In this document: in pieces, positions 16,884-22,656 of the stretch
Layout of the letters: each line of letters opens with the position of its first letter
Position numbering within the stretch: position 1 is the stretch's first letter
Virus record (IMG/VR): IMGVR_UViG_3300048672_000626
Span: 1-38,290 of that record
Source: a virus
Direction: 5' to 3' (one strand)
Length of the DNA: 38,290 nucleotides
Made by a program: the position numbers and the translations under genes
The notes under the pieces: generated by a model
What the model saw: the letters and a program-made list of their open reading frames with translations, nothing else
What the model was told of the DNA's origin: nothing
The model's database searches: none

Positions 16884-16899
16884 TTTTTTAAAAAAATTG

Positions 16900-17007
16900 C
16901 TAATAGTGATTAGTTTGTCCAGTTAGCTGGATCAATAGTAATAAAAGCAGCGCCCATACTGCTGAAATTAGTAGCAACACTAATATCTCTTTTATTTTAT
17001 CTTTCAT
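16900..17007 (-). CDS. Small membrane protein, 35 residues
   Basis: I chose ATG 17007 because GGAG lies 7 bases upstream (GGAGCAAAGAAAATG). The product MKDKIKEILVLLLISAVWAL is a single hydrophobic helix followed by QLTGQTNHY. A longer in-frame reading to 17160 exists but crosses a structured RNA-like region and looks accidental. The start lies within a 27-bp repeat shared with the end of the zinc-finger gene at 17653, so the gene sits on a recombination joint. Confidence 0.5.
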   Translation of the reverse strand: MKDKIKEILVLLLISAVWALLLLLLIQLTGQTNHY

Positions 17008-17027
17008 TTTCTTTGCTCCATTGTGCT
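17001..17027. repeat. 27-bp direct repeat, copy 1
   Basis: The 27 bases at 17001-17027 are identical to 17657-17683. In copy 2 they encode the end of the zinc-finger protein (QWSKENES). In copy 1 the same frame would read QWSKENER and then a stop, a relic of that gene's tail, and the bases now serve as ribosome site and start of the 35-residue membrane gene. Confidence 0.85.
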
Positions 17028-17066
17028 TGTGCTGCTCAGTCATGGAATTTATATAATTTATAGAGA

Positions 17067-17202
17067 AATGCTCTGGTACTTTCCTCTCCTCAGAGTCGCG
17101 CGCCCCCGGTTCATGGCTCGATTCTTTCCGCTTCTGGCTTCTGCAAGACCACCAGAACATTGGCTATCTTAGCGCTTGCATCGCTAGATATTGCGCGGCC
17201 AA
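17067..17202 (-). ncRNA. Candidate structured RNA on the minus strand
   Basis: On the minus strand the complement of 17151-17161 can pair with the complement of 17067-17077 over 11 bp with one U-G wobble. The plus strand would have a C-A mismatch there, so the minus-strand RNA is favoured. The enclosed region is strikingly GC-rich. Just 5' is TTGGC/GCCAA (17198-17202 with 17160-17164) around a 9-bp hairpin (17165-17169 and 17171-17174 with 17182-17190). The first family I would compare is the phage C4-type antisense RNA, from the general layout only. It overlaps the 3' end of an interrupted ORF. Confidence 0.45.
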
Positions 17203-17322
17203 CCTACTTTTCCAAAGCACTTCTTTATAAATTCTAACATTTGTCACAGCATAATCTATATTTAATTTTAACCAATTTTATACTAGATATTGATTAATAA
17301 TGTCGTGACCCTGATTCGACAT
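17164..17322 (-). pseudogene. Small ORF interrupted by one in-frame TAA
   Basis: From ATG 17322 the frame reads MSNQGHDIINQYLV, then TAA at 17280-17278 (codon 15). It continues with NWLKLNIDYAVTNVRIYKEV and a helical end (LWKSRLAAQYLAMQALR) to TAG at 17164. The continuation looks like a natural helical protein. The ribosome site is weak. The last 13 codons overlap the start of the structured RNA candidate, so part of the apparent coding may be coincidence. Confidence 0.4.
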
Positions 17323-17331
17323 CAGACTATA

Positions 17332-17613
17332 TTATATATAATTTTCATTGATTTTTATTGATTTATAAAAAGCACGGTCAAAATCCATCATAGCCAGGTG
17401 CGGCGAATTGCCAAATCCGCAAACGCCATCTTGAATATTATCACCATAAAGGCAGCACCACATGTCTCCATCAATAAATAACTTTGTCCTTAGCATGACG
17501 GAATACCGCTCATACTGTAAAATAGCTGCACGAAGGTTTTCTGTCGTTATAAATGCAGAATTAGCTACTTCTTTCCAGATTAATTGCTGATGTTCTCTGT
17601 CTATAATTTCCAT
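17332..17613 (-). CDS. Hypothetical protein, 93 residues
   Basis: I prefer ATG 17613 (MEIIDREHQQLIWKEVANSA), with GGAGA upstream. A TTG 18 bases further upstream is possible. The protein is mixed alpha/beta and ends with FGNSPHLAMMDFDRAFYKSI. That ending recalls small phage proteins annotated only as hypothetical. No catalytic motif is visible. It is followed by an interrupted small ORF and the GC-rich RNA-like region. Confidence 0.55.
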   Translation of the reverse strand: MEIIDREHQQLIWKEVANSAFITTENLRAAILQYERYSVMLRTKLFIDGDMWCCLYGDNIQDGVCGFGNSPHLAMMDFDRAFYKSIKINENYI

Positions 17614-17652
17614 AATTATAAATATCTCCAAGTACTAAAGCTGATAGCACAG

Positions 17653-17865
17653 TCAACTTTCATTTTCTTTGCTCCATTGTGCTGCGCATTCTTTATTGCA
17701 AAAACGGCGTTCATCGCCTATATAGGCGTTACATTGCCAACATGTACCGTAAGTATTACTTGTGTCAATTCGTGCCGCCACAGCCCTTATTCTGCCAATT
17801 ACGATGCTTCGCGCATCTTCTTCTAGCGACGAAGCTGCATCTATCTGGCAACTATGCTTTTCCAT
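17653..17865 (-). CDS. DksA/TraR-like C4 zinc-finger protein
   Basis: The protein has 70 residues. The N-terminus carries a DAASSLEEDARSIVIGRIRA helix and the C-terminus a four-cysteine finger, CWQC then ERRFCNKEC. The order of a D.AS.xEE helix and C4 finger is that of the short TraR/DksA-like proteins common in phages, which bind in the RNA polymerase secondary channel. The acidic coiled-coil tip of true DksA is not clear here. The last 27 coding bases are repeated at 17001. Confidence 0.6.
   Translation of the reverse strand: MEKHSCQIDAASSLEEDARSIVIGRIRAVAARIDTSNTYGTCWQCNAYIGDERRFCNKECAAQWSKENES
17657..17683. repeat. 27-bp direct repeat, copy 2
   Basis: This is the exact second copy of 17001-17027, inside the 3' end of the zinc-finger gene. 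Recombination between the copies would remove about 656 bp, including the 93-residue gene and the RNA-like region. Confidence 0.85.
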
Positions 17866-18073
17866 TGCTAAACTTATAAATTAATTTATCAAGATGAGTC
17901 ATTATTTTATGCTTATCAATCATTCCCCATTCTACACGCTTTTCAGCGCCAATTTTGTAGCCTTTTAAATAATCCAACATTGTCTTTCCGTTGACCGGAT
18001 AGCTTTCGCCAATGCTGTTTAAATAGCTTATTTCAGTGCCAGTTGTACCGGCCTTGTATTCAAGTTTTGTCAT
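17852..18073 (-). CDS. Hypothetical protein, 73 residues
   Basis: The protein begins MTKLEYKAGTTGTEISYLNS and ends with a basic helix (MIDKHKIMTHLDKLIYKFSN). No domain is recognised. It overlaps the zinc-finger gene start by 14 bp, which supports it as part of the accessory operon. An AAGGGGATTAAAG stretch before ATG 18073 is a good ribosome site. Confidence 0.55.
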   Translation of the reverse strand: MTKLEYKAGTTGTEISYLNSIGESYPVNGKTMLDYLKGYKIGAEKRVEWGMIDKHKIMTHLDKLIYKFSNGKA

Positions 18074-18089
18074 CTTTAATCCCCTTTTA

Positions 18090-18338
18090 TTATTTTTTTA
18101 TAAAATTTCTGCCGTGGCAAAGCAAATCTCTTTCAAGAGATAGTCTCTCTTTTTTATGCATTACAGCGTTTCCAGTTACCGGATCATACCCGTTAATTTC
18201 TTGTTCTTTATGTGTGCAATAGAGTTCTTTATCTGCAAATAAAAAACCTACTCGTTCTTCTTTGTAAAAAACGCATTCAATACATGGAGCGGTTACTTTT
18301 TCTTTTACCAATGATGGTTTGTCAAAATATGTAGTCAT
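18090..18338 (-). CDS. Cysteine-containing hypothetical protein, 82 residues
   Basis: I chose ATG 18338, which has AGGA ten bases upstream. An in-frame ATG three codons earlier is too close to that site. The protein (MTTYFDKPSLVKEKVTAPCI) has CIEC, then YCTH and LLCHGR, which could make one zinc site. It is the first gene after the terminator at 18359-18397, so its transcription needs readthrough or a promoter I cannot see. Confidence 0.55.
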   Translation of the reverse strand: MTTYFDKPSLVKEKVTAPCIECVFYKEERVGFLFADKELYCTHKEQEINGYDPVTGNAVMHKKERLSLERDLLCHGRNFIKK

Positions 18339-18358
18339 TATTTCCATATCCTATATGT

Positions 18359-18397
18359 AAAAAAACCGCTTCTACAAGGTGGAGCTTGTAGGGCGGC
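18359..18397 (-). terminator. Intrinsic terminator on the minus strand
   Basis: On the minus strand GCCGC-C-CTACAAG, a six-base loop CTCCAC and CTTGTAG-AA-GCGG are followed by seven T. It would end transcripts from the replication operon or from the tiny gene at 18408-18527. Its loop is exactly complementary to GTGGAG in the loop of the neighbouring hairpin at 18413-18451. Confidence 0.8.
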
Positions 18398-18407
18398 TTG
18401 AGTTGAT

Positions 18408-18527
18408 TTAGAAGCTTAAAAAAATTAACCCTCCACGGAATTTTTTAAGCTGCGTGTATTTTAGCATAGCCAACAATAAAAACAATATTAATATTAAAAA
18501 CAATAAAAAAATACCCGCCTGTGACAT
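18408..18527 (-). CDS. Tiny membrane protein, 39 residues, with hairpin-buried ribosome site
   Basis: ATG 18527 is preceded by GAGGGGGG five bases upstream, an unusually strong ribosome site. The product starts MSQAGIFLLFLILILFLLLA, a single hydrophobic helix, followed by a basic tail (KYTQLKKFRGG). The ribosome site is one arm of a 14-bp perfect hairpin (18526-18556), so translation could be controlled by melting it. The AT-rich DNA here could also create such an ORF by chance. Confidence 0.4.
   Translation of the reverse strand: MSQAGIFLLFLILILFLLLAMLKYTQLKKFRGGLIFLSF
18413..18451 (-). other. Hairpin with loop complementary to the terminator loop
   Basis: The arms 18414-18426 and 18439-18451 pair over about 12 bp with one bulged base. 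The 12-base loop carries GTGGAG on the minus strand. This equals the complement of the six-base terminator loop CTCCAC at 18379-18384, so the two hairpins could form a kissing complex. GTGGAGGG is also ribosome-site-like and contains GGA, as CsrA sites do. Confidence 0.5.
18458..18485 (-). promoter_or_regulatory. Possible minus-strand promoter in the origin region
   Basis: Read on the minus strand there is TTGTTT (18485-18480), a 16-bp spacer and TGC-TAAAAT (-10 at 18463-18458), an extended -10. It would start an RNA of about 90 bases at about 18451 that contains the two kissing-type hairpins and ends at the terminator 18359. It lies inside the tiny membrane-protein ORF, so at most one of the two readings may be functional. 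Confidence 0.35.
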
Positions 18528-18712
18528 ATACCCCCCTCTTATAGAGGGGGGTATATATTGAACGGGTTGTGACATAATGTCACAGTGGTCTAAAATAATT
18601 ATGTCACACATAAAATATCAACAAAATCAATAACTTAAAATATGCTGTGACAACGTGTGACATAATTACAAAATTAATTATGTCACAGGCGTTATTTTTG
18701 CATTATGTCACA
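18480..18712. other. Candidate replication origin with TGTGACATAAT iterons
   Basis: Copies of TGTGACATAAT lie at 18568-18578 and 18656-18666 (plus) and 18598-18608, 18677-18687 and 18702-18712 (minus). Partial copies lie at 18520 and 18646. At 18568-18584 two copies merge into the perfect palindrome TGTGACATAATGTCACA. At 18656-18687 two 12-bp arms face each other across 8 bp. An AT-rich tract (18473-18513) adjoins. The array abuts the 3' end of the primase/helicase gene, a usual place for a phage origin. The binding protein is not identified. Confidence 0.65.
18526..18556. repeat. Perfect 14-bp inverted repeat (C6/G6 hairpin)
   Basis: ATATACCCCCCTCT (18526-18539) and AGAGGGGGGTATAT (18543-18556) are perfect complements around a three-base TAT loop. 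Further out, ACCCG (18513-18517) can pair with CGGGT (18563-18567). In an AT-rich genome this is a very strong extrudable hairpin, lying among the iterons. Confidence 0.9.
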
Positions 18713-18716
18713 CCGA

Positions 18717-20462
18717 TTACTTCAATATAAATAAAAACTCATTATCTATCAATAATTTATGTCTTTCTTCGTATTTTTTGTAAAAACGACTTAATGCCTG
18801 CCTAACAGCGTCATTCTTTAATAAAGACCGCTCTTTAAAAATAGTAGCAACATACGATTTTCTGCATCCAATGCCATTTTTAGTTGTGATTGGGTCATCA
18901 TCAATCGCTAAATTAATACAATCCCATATCAACGCATCATGCTCATTCGGCCTTCCTATAGGATTATAATCAATATCATCCATGACTAAGCTAGTAGACT
19001 CCGAGCCGTCCTGATTTAACATACCTAGTTCAACAACCCTGGCAATAGCGGTAATTTCTTCAAAATCATCACCATCCTTACTTTTAATGCTAGCTAGTGA
19101 GGTTTCTTTAGATTCTCTATTTTTTCTAGTCAATGTCATAATAAAATCGCTGTTATCTTTAAATGCACTCGCCCCACGTACGCCTTTTTCTGAGTCTTTA
19201 CCAAAATGATGCACAATAATTGAACTGGTATAGCCATTTGATAGATGCGATTTTAAAAAAGACAGCGCACTAGCCACATCGCTATTATCATTCTCATTGG
19301 TATTGCTATTCATACTGCTAAACGTGTCAAAAATAACCAAGGCTGGTCGTAATTCTTGTAGTTGTATTGCCAGGTCTTTTATGTCGTTTTCATTGTCTAT
19401 GCTTATTTTTTGGTCAAGGACAAGCAACCTGCCATCAAACCCTCCTTTAACTAACGACAGAGCCTTAATGCGGCGACTAAGCGCCGTCTTGCCTTCCCCG
19501 CACACATAAACAACTAACCCTGTTTCAAAACATTTCTTTTTAAAAAAATCAGAACCAGTGCAAATGCTATGTGCCATCCTCAAAATCATGAATGACTTGT
19601 ATGCACCGGATGCGCCTGCCAACATGCCATGGCTATCACGCTCTAATACGTGATTGATTAGATAATCAGCTGGCTTAGCAATCATTGCCAAGTCATCGGC
19701 GCTACTGAATGATAAGCGGGAATTTGGCTTATTCAATACCAACCTATCGAAATCTTCCTTGCTTCCCGCCCAATCTGAAACGTCCTTTCCGCTTGGTATT
19801 GTTATAGTTTCGATCGAACGTGCGATGCCAGACAACCCAGTGCGAACCTTATTAGCAAATAAGCGCCCTGGATCATCGTTATCGGGACAAATATAAACAT
19901 CAGCCCCGTGAAAAATGCTATTGAACTCAGCAGGCCAAGAACCGGAGCCATTAGGTGGTGACGTGCAAATGTAGCCATAGTTTTTAATGATAAAATCACA
20001 ATCTTTTTCACCTTCGGTAATGATTACCGTCTTGTTTTTAATATCGTTGAGCGTATGGCGCATATAAAGCGGCGATTCAGCGCCATTTTTACCTGGAACG
20101 CGCCGCCCATCCACGTCATGGAATAGGCTGAAAAACTTAGGTTCATAGCGCACTTTTTCAAACAATACTTCGCCGTCTACATCCGTGTAAAAATAACTGC
20201 ACACTTCTTGGCGCGGCCTATTGTCTTTATGTCTTGGTTCTTCTTTTTTTAGCTCAGGCAAATAACCTGCGTCTTTAATATAGTTAAACAGATCTTTCTG
20301 GTCGCACCCAGCTTTGCAGTGAAATATTAGTGATTGTTTATCGCCATATGCTATGTCCAACGACGGGTTAGTATCTGGATGTAACGGGCAAAGGCATTTC
20401 CATCCTTTCCCGCATTTTTTGGCGCCCCCTAGTTTTGAGGCGACTTGATAAGCTAAGTCCAT
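18717..20462 (-). CDS. Replicative primase/helicase (CHC2 zinc finger, TOPRIM, RepA-like ATPase)
   Basis: The protein has 581 residues. A zinc finger of the CHC2 type is formed by C25, H28 and the HCKAGC pair (C49, C53). A TOPRIM domain follows with VIITEGEKD (Glu150) and CPDNDD (Asp194, Asp196). A RecA-like helicase domain has a Walker A, GASGAYKS, at 283-290 with Tyr in place of the usual second Gly, a variant I also know from RepA-like phage proteins. Walker B is LVIFDTFSS. The C-terminus is probably a winged helix. It starts 4 bp after the methylase gene. With no phage DNA polymerase found, it probably loads host replication proteins at the adjoining origin. Confidence 0.9.
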   Translation of the reverse strand: MDLAYQVASKLGGAKKCGKGWKCLCPLHPDTNPSLDIAYGDKQSLIFHCKAGCDQKDLFNYIKDAGYLPELKKEEPRHKDNRPRQEVCSYFYTDVDGEVLFEKVRYEPKFFSLFHDVDGRRVPGKNGAESPLYMRHTLNDIKNKTVIITEGEKDCDFIIKNYGYICTSPPNGSGSWPAEFNSIFHGADVYICPDNDDPGRLFANKVRTGLSGIARSIETITIPSGKDVSDWAGSKEDFDRLVLNKPNSRLSFSSADDLAMIAKPADYLINHVLERDSHGMLAGASGAYKSFMILRMAHSICTGSDFFKKKCFETGLVVYVCGEGKTALSRRIKALSLVKGGFDGRLLVLDQKISIDNENDIKDLAIQLQELRPALVIFDTFSSMNSNTNENDNSDVASALSFLKSHLSNGYTSSIIVHHFGKDSEKGVRGASAFKDNSDFIMTLTRKNRESKETSLASIKSKDGDDFEEITAIARVVELGMLNQDGSESTSLVMDDIDYNPIGRPNEHDALIWDCINLAIDDDPITTKNGIGCRKSYVATIFKERSLLKNDAVRQALSRFYKKYEERHKLLIDNEFLFILK

Positions 20463-20465
20463 AGA

Positions 20466-21359
20466 TTAATCTCTGTTGCAAAACAGCTTTTCAACTACTT
20501 TTTTATTGTTATTTGTTGACGATAAAGTGCCTCTATGCTCTATTCCATAAACGCACTTAAGCGGCGATTCATAACTGCTCAGATAGATTTTATAAGGACT
20601 TTTTTCTATGTAGTCATGCAGCGCATCATGACAAATATTGTTATTGTATTTTGCTGTATTAAAATACGGCGGATCAAGATATATAATTGTTTCGTCGATT
20701 GGCGTTGTTATTTCAACACAGGCATAACTTTTGTTTGATAGGCTAAAATTTACTTTTGTTTTTAATTGCTCCAGCCGCTCCAACCGCTCCAACTGCTCCA
20801 ACTGCTGCAAATTGATACGCTTAATCGACTTAATATATTTCATAACAGATAGACGGCGCTCATTGATGCTTTCGCTACTAAGCAAGCTATCATTAATTAT
20901 TATTCCGGTAATGTCTGTAAAATGGCATCGAGCATCAAATGATTTATAAACAATAATGTCGTGCAATATTCGTTTTTTTTCTTCTATTGATTTTGCAAAA
21001 ATATAAGATTTACCAATATTTCCAAAGCTCCAGCATGTTTTAGCAAAGCCAGAACGCCATCCGTTTCCCTGTTTTAATTCAAAGAATTCTTCTCTGCTTA
21101 TCCATTTGTAAAACTCATGCGTAATTCCATCTGATTGTATTTTTTGTAGCAAATTAACAATACTTTCATCTATTTCATTGTAAAAAACCTGCTTAATCCG
21201 TTCGTGCTGCGAAAATTCAAAACTCATTGCACCGCCGCCACCGAATAGGTCATAAACGTATTTGCAATTTGGATTTTCATTAAGCATAAAATTAACTAAT
21301 TTTTCTGATAATTGACGCTTCCCGCCCATATAGGGTAAGCCTAGTTTTTTTAATTTCAT
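20466..21359 (-). CDS. DNA N6-adenine methyltransferase (D12/Dam class)
   Basis: The protein has 297 residues. The AdoMet-binding region shows PYMGGKRQL at residues 9-17 and DLFGGGG at 37-43. The catalytic motif is DPPY at 229-232. The order matches Dam/D12 class adenine methylases. A Leu/Glu/Arg/Gln repeat (residues 185-199) lies before the catalytic motif. It is translated together with the ribbon-helix-helix protein (ATGA overlap) and the primase. Possible jobs are protection from host restriction or control of origin use; the target sequence cannot be read here. Confidence 0.9.
   Translation of the reverse strand: MKLKKLGLPYMGGKRQLSEKLVNFMLNENPNCKYVYDLFGGGGAMSFEFSQHERIKQVFYNEIDESIVNLLQKIQSDGITHEFYKWISREEFFELKQGNGWRSGFAKTCWSFGNIGKSYIFAKSIEEKKRILHDIIVYKSFDARCHFTDITGIIINDSLLSSESINERRLSVMKYIKSIKRINLQQLEQLERLERLEQLKTKVNFSLSNKSYACVEITTPIDETIIYLDPPYFNTAKYNNNICHDALHDYIEKSPYKIYLSSYESPLKCVYGIEHRGTLSSTNNNKKVVEKLFCNRD
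20768..20809. repeat. 9-bp tandem repeat inside the methylase gene
   Basis: GCTCCAGCC, GCTCCAACC and two copies of GCTCCAACT run in series at 20768-20803, with a degenerate fifth copy starting GCTGCA. On the coding strand they give LEQLERLERLEQL. Each unit is three codons, so changes in copy number keep the frame. Confidence 0.85.
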
Positions 21360-21511
21360 TTCATATCATCCCGTTCAGCATAAAAATTTGTTACTATATA
21401 GGTTAGCAGCTCCGACACAGATAATTGTTGTCTATCCGCTTCTTTTTTTACTAGCGCCATTAGCGGCACTGGCAATAATACATGCACCCTGTCTTTTTTA
21501 GTTCGCTTCAT
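21356..21511 (-). CDS. Small ribbon-helix-helix-like protein, 51 residues
   Basis: The ORF starts at ATG 21511 (MKRTKKDRVHVLLPVPLMAL) with AGGAT upstream. It has a basic N-terminus, a strand-like VHVLLPVP segment, then helices VKKEADRQQLSVSELLTYIV, the layout of a ribbon-helix-helix DNA-binding protein. Its stop overlaps the methylase start by ATGA. It is the first gene of the replication operon and faces a divergent early promoter, so it may be an autoregulator or a binder of the origin boxes. Confidence 0.65.
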   Translation of the reverse strand: MKRTKKDRVHVLLPVPLMALVKKEADRQQLSVSELLTYIVTNFYAERDDMK

Positions 21512-21527
21512 AATTTTATTTATCCTA

Positions 21528-21557
21528 TTGACATTATTTTAAATTCGTGGGCATAAT
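21528..21557 (+). promoter_or_regulatory. Predicted early promoter for the plus-strand operon
   Basis: TTGACA (21528-21533) and CATAAT (21552-21557) are separated by 18 bp. It lies in the divergent gap between the ribbon-helix-helix gene and the gene at 21591. A strong ribosome site (AGGAG) follows before ATG 21591. Confidence 0.65.
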
Positions 21558-21590
21558 AGCACATAATTTTTAAGCAGGAGATAAAAAAAC

Positions 21591-21851
21591 ATGATTACTA
21601 TTTATAAATACCAATTAGAGAAGCGCGGAACAACAAAAATAATAGCGCGCGAAAATGCCAAAATACTGGGAATTAAATCACAGTTCAATAGGCCAATACT
21701 TTTTTTAAAAGTAGACGACAAATATGATATGGCTAATTATGAGTTTTTGTGCGCTGATTGCTATATGGACATATCTTCTATAGATTGCGAATATATAGAG
21801 TCAGTTATCATTGATAATTTTGACTTACATTATTTTGAGGTAAAAAAATGA
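21591..21851 (+). CDS. Hypothetical protein, 86 residues, first early gene
   Basis: The protein begins MITIYKYQLEKRGTTKIIAR and continues with a beta-rich region (FNRPILFLKVDDKYDM) and an acidic end. It contains CADC. I do not recognise a family. It is directly downstream of the predicted early promoter with an AGGAG ribosome site, so it is probably among the first phage proteins made. It overlaps the next gene by ATGA. Confidence 0.65.
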   Translation: MITIYKYQLEKRGTTKIIARENAKILGIKSQFNRPILFLKVDDKYDMANYEFLCADCYMDISSIDCEYIESVIIDNFDLHYFEVKK

Positions 21852-22249
21852 GTGACTACAAACCAACCGAATTAGACATTTTTAAGGCAGAATATTATGC
21901 TGAAAAGCTTAAGCGACCTGATCCTTGGCGTGATGTTGAATACCGACACGCAGACTATCGAAAAAATACATGGTGCCAAATAAGCGGCGACCCGATGTTC
22001 AGCTCTGGATGTACATACCGATGGAAAATGCCAACAATCAAAGTAAACGGCGCTAATGTGCCGGCACCTGTTATAGAGAAAAGAAATAATGAATCACGGT
22101 GGAGGCTATGTCTTGAAGATGTCAGCAGGAATAAATCATATTGCCATAGAGAAAATGAGCCATTATTTACAAAATTTGATGATGCAAAAGAATATTTGAA
22201 AGAAGCAATAAAGCCAGCAATTGACTACATAAACAAAAATAAATATTGA
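21848..22249 (+). CDS. Hypothetical protein, 133 residues
   Basis: The protein (MSDYKPTELDIFKAEYYAEK...) is polar, with RPDPWRDVEYRHADYRKNTW and WCQISGDPMFSSGCTYRWKM. That recalls a motif common in phage hypothetical proteins in which a Trp/Arg-rich core surrounds paired Cys residues. No function is known to me. It is coupled to the previous gene and precedes the long structured non-coding region. Confidence 0.6.
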   Translation: MSDYKPTELDIFKAEYYAEKLKRPDPWRDVEYRHADYRKNTWCQISGDPMFSSGCTYRWKMPTIKVNGANVPAPVIEKRNNESRWRLCLEDVSRNKSYCHRENEPLFTKFDDAKEYLKEAIKPAIDYINKNKY

Positions 22250-22273
22250 TAAAATTATTATATTAAGTATAAT
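22246..22273 (+). promoter_or_regulatory. Predicted promoter for the 22280 RNA
   Basis: TTGATA (22246-22251), a 16-bp spacer and a consensus TATAAT (22268-22273). The -35 overlaps the end of the upstream gene. Transcription would start near 22280, just where the paired region begins. Confidence 0.6.
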
Positions 22274-22279
22274 ATCTAA

Positions 22280-22450
22280 AAAGGTGGAGAGTAGCTGACT
22301 TAAACAGCCTGGTTATCGGATTGTTGCCGTGGTGCGTATACGCAAAATCATTACCACAAAACACCGAGGATATAGATAGAGCGCTCCTTATAACCTTACT
22401 CTAGGCTATATCAAAACCGTGCCAATCCGGTATATGATTGGCATTTTTTT
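22280..22450 (+). ncRNA. Candidate stand-alone structured RNA with competing helices
   Basis: No ORF of note is present. Helices that can form are AGAGTA/TACTCT (22288-22293 with 22397-22402), GGTTAT/ATAACC (22311-22316 with 22390-22395) and GTGGT/ACCAC (22329-22333 with 22353-22357) around the palindrome GCGTATACGC. GATATAG/CTATATC (22369-22375 with 22406-22412) crosses two of these. CGGATTG (22317-22323) can pair with CAATCCG (22423-22429), which overlaps the terminator stem. A promoter precedes it and an intrinsic terminator ends it. It could be a small RNA, an attenuator or a ligand-sensing element. Confidence 0.6.
22420..22450 (+). terminator. Intrinsic terminator ending the 22280 RNA
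   Basis: TGCCAAT (22420-22426) and ATTGGCA (22437-22443) pair around a 10-base loop and are followed by seven T (22444-22450). The 5' arm can instead pair with CGGATTG upstream, so it could be switched. Confidence 0.85.
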
Positions 22451-22477
22451 AATTGTTTTAATAAATAGAATTATTAA

Positions 22478-22656
22478 TAAAACACACTGGACGATCCGGG
22501 GCTCGCTCGGATATGGAATAAGAAATATACGGTAAACGCGATAATCCCGGTGATCTAAAGATGGCTGAATGCTGGAGTCATGACCAGAAGAAAGCCTGAA
22601 GATAGGTGTATTCCTATCTCCGATGTAGTATTCGTCTACGAAAACAGTGTGTTTTA
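22478..22656 (+). ncRNA. Candidate structured RNA closed by a 12-bp helix
   Basis: TAAAACACACTG (22478-22489) and CAGTGTGTTTTA (22645-22656) are perfect complements 155 bases apart. Inside, GATCCGGG (22493-22500) pairs with CCCGG..ATC downstream with a two-base bulge. Three local hairpins follow: GGC/GCC with CTGG/CCAG, GATAGG/CCTATC and GTAG/CTAC. It lies after a terminator and 38 bases before the start of the 54-residue gene at 22695, so it may be that gene's leader. It matches no riboswitch or ribozyme consensus I know. Confidence 0.6.

Noticed and set aside
17008-17160. Longer upstream start for the 35-residue membrane gene (MFWWSCRSQKRKESSHEPGA...)
   Set aside because: The extension runs through the GC-rich RNA-like region, while a good ribosome site stands directly before ATG 17007.
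18568-18584. CRP-like site TGTGA...TCACA
   Set aside because: The two half sites are 7 bp apart rather than 6, and the box recurs many times as a longer 11-bp unit, so it fits an iteron better than CRP.
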